From contig NW_019174015.1 of NCBI RefSeq assembly GCF_001642475.1, forward strand, positions 78,985 to 142,984: DNA of 64,000 nt, given 5' to 3'. Position 1 is the first letter of the stretch, and every line of letters begins with the position of its first letter. Positions 62,264 through 64,000 of this stretch are shown piece by piece. This DNA is from Fonsecaea monophora. Its lineage: Eukaryota; Ascomycota; Eurotiomycetes; Chaetothyriales; Herpotrichiellaceae. A program made the position numbers and the translations under genes. Below the pieces are notes generated by a model. It made no database searches and had not been told where the DNA came from. It saw nothing but the letters and a program-made list of their open reading frames with translations.

Positions 62264-63703
62264 ATGCGAGAATCACCCACTGAGTTTGCACGAAGATACG
62301 GCATCTCGGCCAGATCCGGCTTTCTTCTTGATACCGCGCCTTTGGAACGGCTACCGGACCTCTACTACCAGCCTTGGGAGACTTTGGCAGAGAGCCTGCC
62401 TGAACTCATAATGAACAATATCATCAGGGCGAAGATCGACAGCCTGCCTATTCTGGATACAGGCCGACTGCACAGCGACGCAGAATGGCAGCGAGCATAT
62501 GCGGTCCTGGGGTTTTTGACTCACGCATATATCTGGGGCGGAGAACGACCTGCAGAGGTTCGTCCTGAGATTATGGATAGTGCATGATACTTAGCTGACG
62601 TTCTCTACAGCGCCTCCCACCTCAACTCAGCTGCCCTTTTCTGGCCGTGTCTCAGCGCTTAGGACTGCCGCCAACCGCGATGTTCTCGACGCTTAGTCTT
62701 TTGAACTTTGGCTTGAAAACACCCGACAGTGATTGGGCCAACCCTGACAATCTCAAGTCGTTGCTCTCTTTCACCAACACAAAAGATGAAGAGTGGTTCT
62801 ACATGGTATCCACGGCCATCGAAGCAAAGGGTGGGCCTCTTATCCTGACGATGCTGCAATGTATCCAGGCTGTGAATGACTGCGATGACAATACGATTTT
62901 AACTTGTCTACGAGCCTTTGCGAATGGGATTGGAGAAATTGAAAATACTCTCAAACGCATGTATGAACATTGCGATCCACAGGTATTCTACCACAACATT
63001 CGACCGTTCTGTGCGGGCTCCAAGGGAATGGCAGCGGCTGGACTGCCAAATGGTGTCTTTTACGACGAGGGCGACGGCCGCGGCCAGTGGAGGCAGTACA
63101 GTGGCGGGAGCAATGCTCAAAGCTCCTTGATCCAGCTCTTCGACATCTTCCTGGCCGTTGAGCACCATGAAACGGGAGATAACAATACTCGCCGACACAA
63201 GTCGCAGGATGAAGGAACCGGCCCGAATGGATACTTACAGGTCAGTTGTTGAGTTCCGTTCTGGTGGTGTACGTACGGGTGAACTGACTCCGGGACAACA
63301 GGAGATGAGGAACTACATGCAGCCAGCACACCGCGAGTTTCTCGGACAAGTTGAACGAATGAGCAATTTGCGGGGATACATCTCACAGGAGGGGACCCCG
63401 ACGGTGCTCAAGACCGCATACAACGACGCCGTCGCGGCGTTGAGTCACCTGCGCAACAGCCACATCCAGCTCGTCGCCAGGTACATTGTCATGCCCTCGC
63501 GGAGCCCGCCAGCGGCATACATCGTGCAGCGCAAGGGTGCGAACCTGGCCACGGCGTGCTCGGCGCCGCGAAAAGCCGGAGCAGGAGCTGGGACTTGGTC
63601 CGACGACGCATCGGCGACGAGACAGTTACACGGCACGGGGGGAACAAGCGTCATGCCGTTTTTGAAGAGGACCCGCGACGAGACCCACGAGGCTGTGCTG
63701 TAG
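62264..63703 (+). CDS. BNA2: Indoleamine 2,3-dioxygenase (tryptophan catabolism)
   Basis: Exons 62264-62557, 62611-63240 and 63302-63703 give 441 residues. IDO is a haem enzyme that opens the tryptophan indole ring to N-formylkynurenine, the first step of the kynurenine/NAD route. Blocks: GFLLDTAPLERLPDLYYQPW, LGFLTHAYIWGGERPAE, SQRLGLPPTAMFSTLSLLNF, FCAGSKGMAAAGLPNGVFYD and QSSLIQLFDIFLAVEHH. The proximal haem histidine lies in RNSHIQLVARYIV. The substrate-loop signature HGTGGTSVMPFLKRTRDE is near the end. Introns are 53 nt (GTTCGT donor, GCTGAC branch) and 61 nt (GTCAGT donor). The start MRESPTEFARRYGISA is slightly unusual; a short extra N-terminal exon is possible. Fungi often carry several IDO paralogues, so this may not be the main BNA2 enzyme. 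Confidence 0.93.
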
Positions 63704-63920
63704 TATATGTCCATCCATGTCCATGTCTCATGAATGTGATACCTACATAGGTATTAGGTGCTAGCGCATTAGGTATGAGACATTAGATATTCTCAATGAC
63801 GACGACCATGACGATGCCAAATACGAAGACGAAGACGAAGACGCCACTAATGCAAGCGGGATGGGTGGTTTATATCTACAGCTACAGTAGACCAGCACCG
63901 GCACCGGCACAGGGTCAGCA

Positions 63921-63982
<62 letters not shown>

Positions 63983-64000
63983 ACACACGAACCCATGACG
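63704..64000. other. 3' flank of IDO with simple repeats to the window edge
   Basis: Contains a GAC/GAA-rich run near 63810-63840 and then the long AC microsatellite. No gene seen. Confidence 0.6.
63922..63980. repeat. (AC)n microsatellite, about 29-30 units
   Basis: A near-perfect dinucleotide run close to the right edge. Repeat number is probably polymorphic. Confidence 0.95.

Overview
This 64 kb window is nuclear DNA of a filamentous ascomycete (Pezizomycotina). The genes are intron-poor, with short introns of about 50-160 nt that carry GTRNGT donors, CTRAY branch sites and YAG acceptors. They include Zn2Cys6 regulators, a CFEM-like protein and many MFS permeases. Eurotiomycetes is my best guess; I cannot name a genus. 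I reconstructed about 30 protein genes, joining exons by hand where they are split. I saw no tRNA, rRNA, CRISPR array or intact transposon.

1-10 kb: the N-terminal ~1,450 residues of MON2 (running off the left edge, with a short upstream ORF overlapping its start codon), a secreted-signal plus seven-helix membrane protein, a divergent two-module CFEM-like membrane protein, and five-exon MMS2 (ubiquitin E2 variant). 10-27 kb is mostly housekeeping: a LYR-motif protein, an inositol-type sugar permease, NAR1 (cytosolic Fe-S assembly), MIX23, an Fpg-type DNA glycosylase with a long acidic/basic tail, a FucP-like permease, an FSH1-type serine hydrolase, RPS27, RRP40 (exosome) and SSZ1 (ribosome-associated Hsp70).

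27-38 kb: a four-exon MFS transporter, a zinc-free quinone-oxidoreductase-like MDR enzyme, an Mpv17/PMP22 protein with a charged insert, a small PSI-domain membrane protein, a DUF3237 protein with a probable microexon, and the endopolyphosphatase PPN1. 38-44 kb: two divergent Zn2Cys6 regulators sharing a 1.1 kb promoter region. 44-54 kb is gene-poor and holds the least explained material: two distantly similar single-zinc-finger proteins, each preceded by about 3 kb of non-coding DNA. The 10-mer GTACAAGTAC occurs roughly 1 kb upstream of both and is clustered upstream of the first.

54-64 kb: a peroxisomal SCP-x-type thiolase (C-terminal ARL), a large secreted glycosidase-like protein, a six-exon Zn2Cys6 regulator divergent from it, then indoleamine 2,3-dioxygenase immediately downstream of that regulator, and a long (AC)n microsatellite at the right edge.

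Strongest candidates for something undescribed: the zinc-finger pair with its shared upstream 10-mer (44.4-53.2 kb), and the divergent seven-helix / CFEM-like membrane pair (4.8-8.2 kb). All splice joints are inferred from reading frame, splice signals and family similarity, without transcript data.
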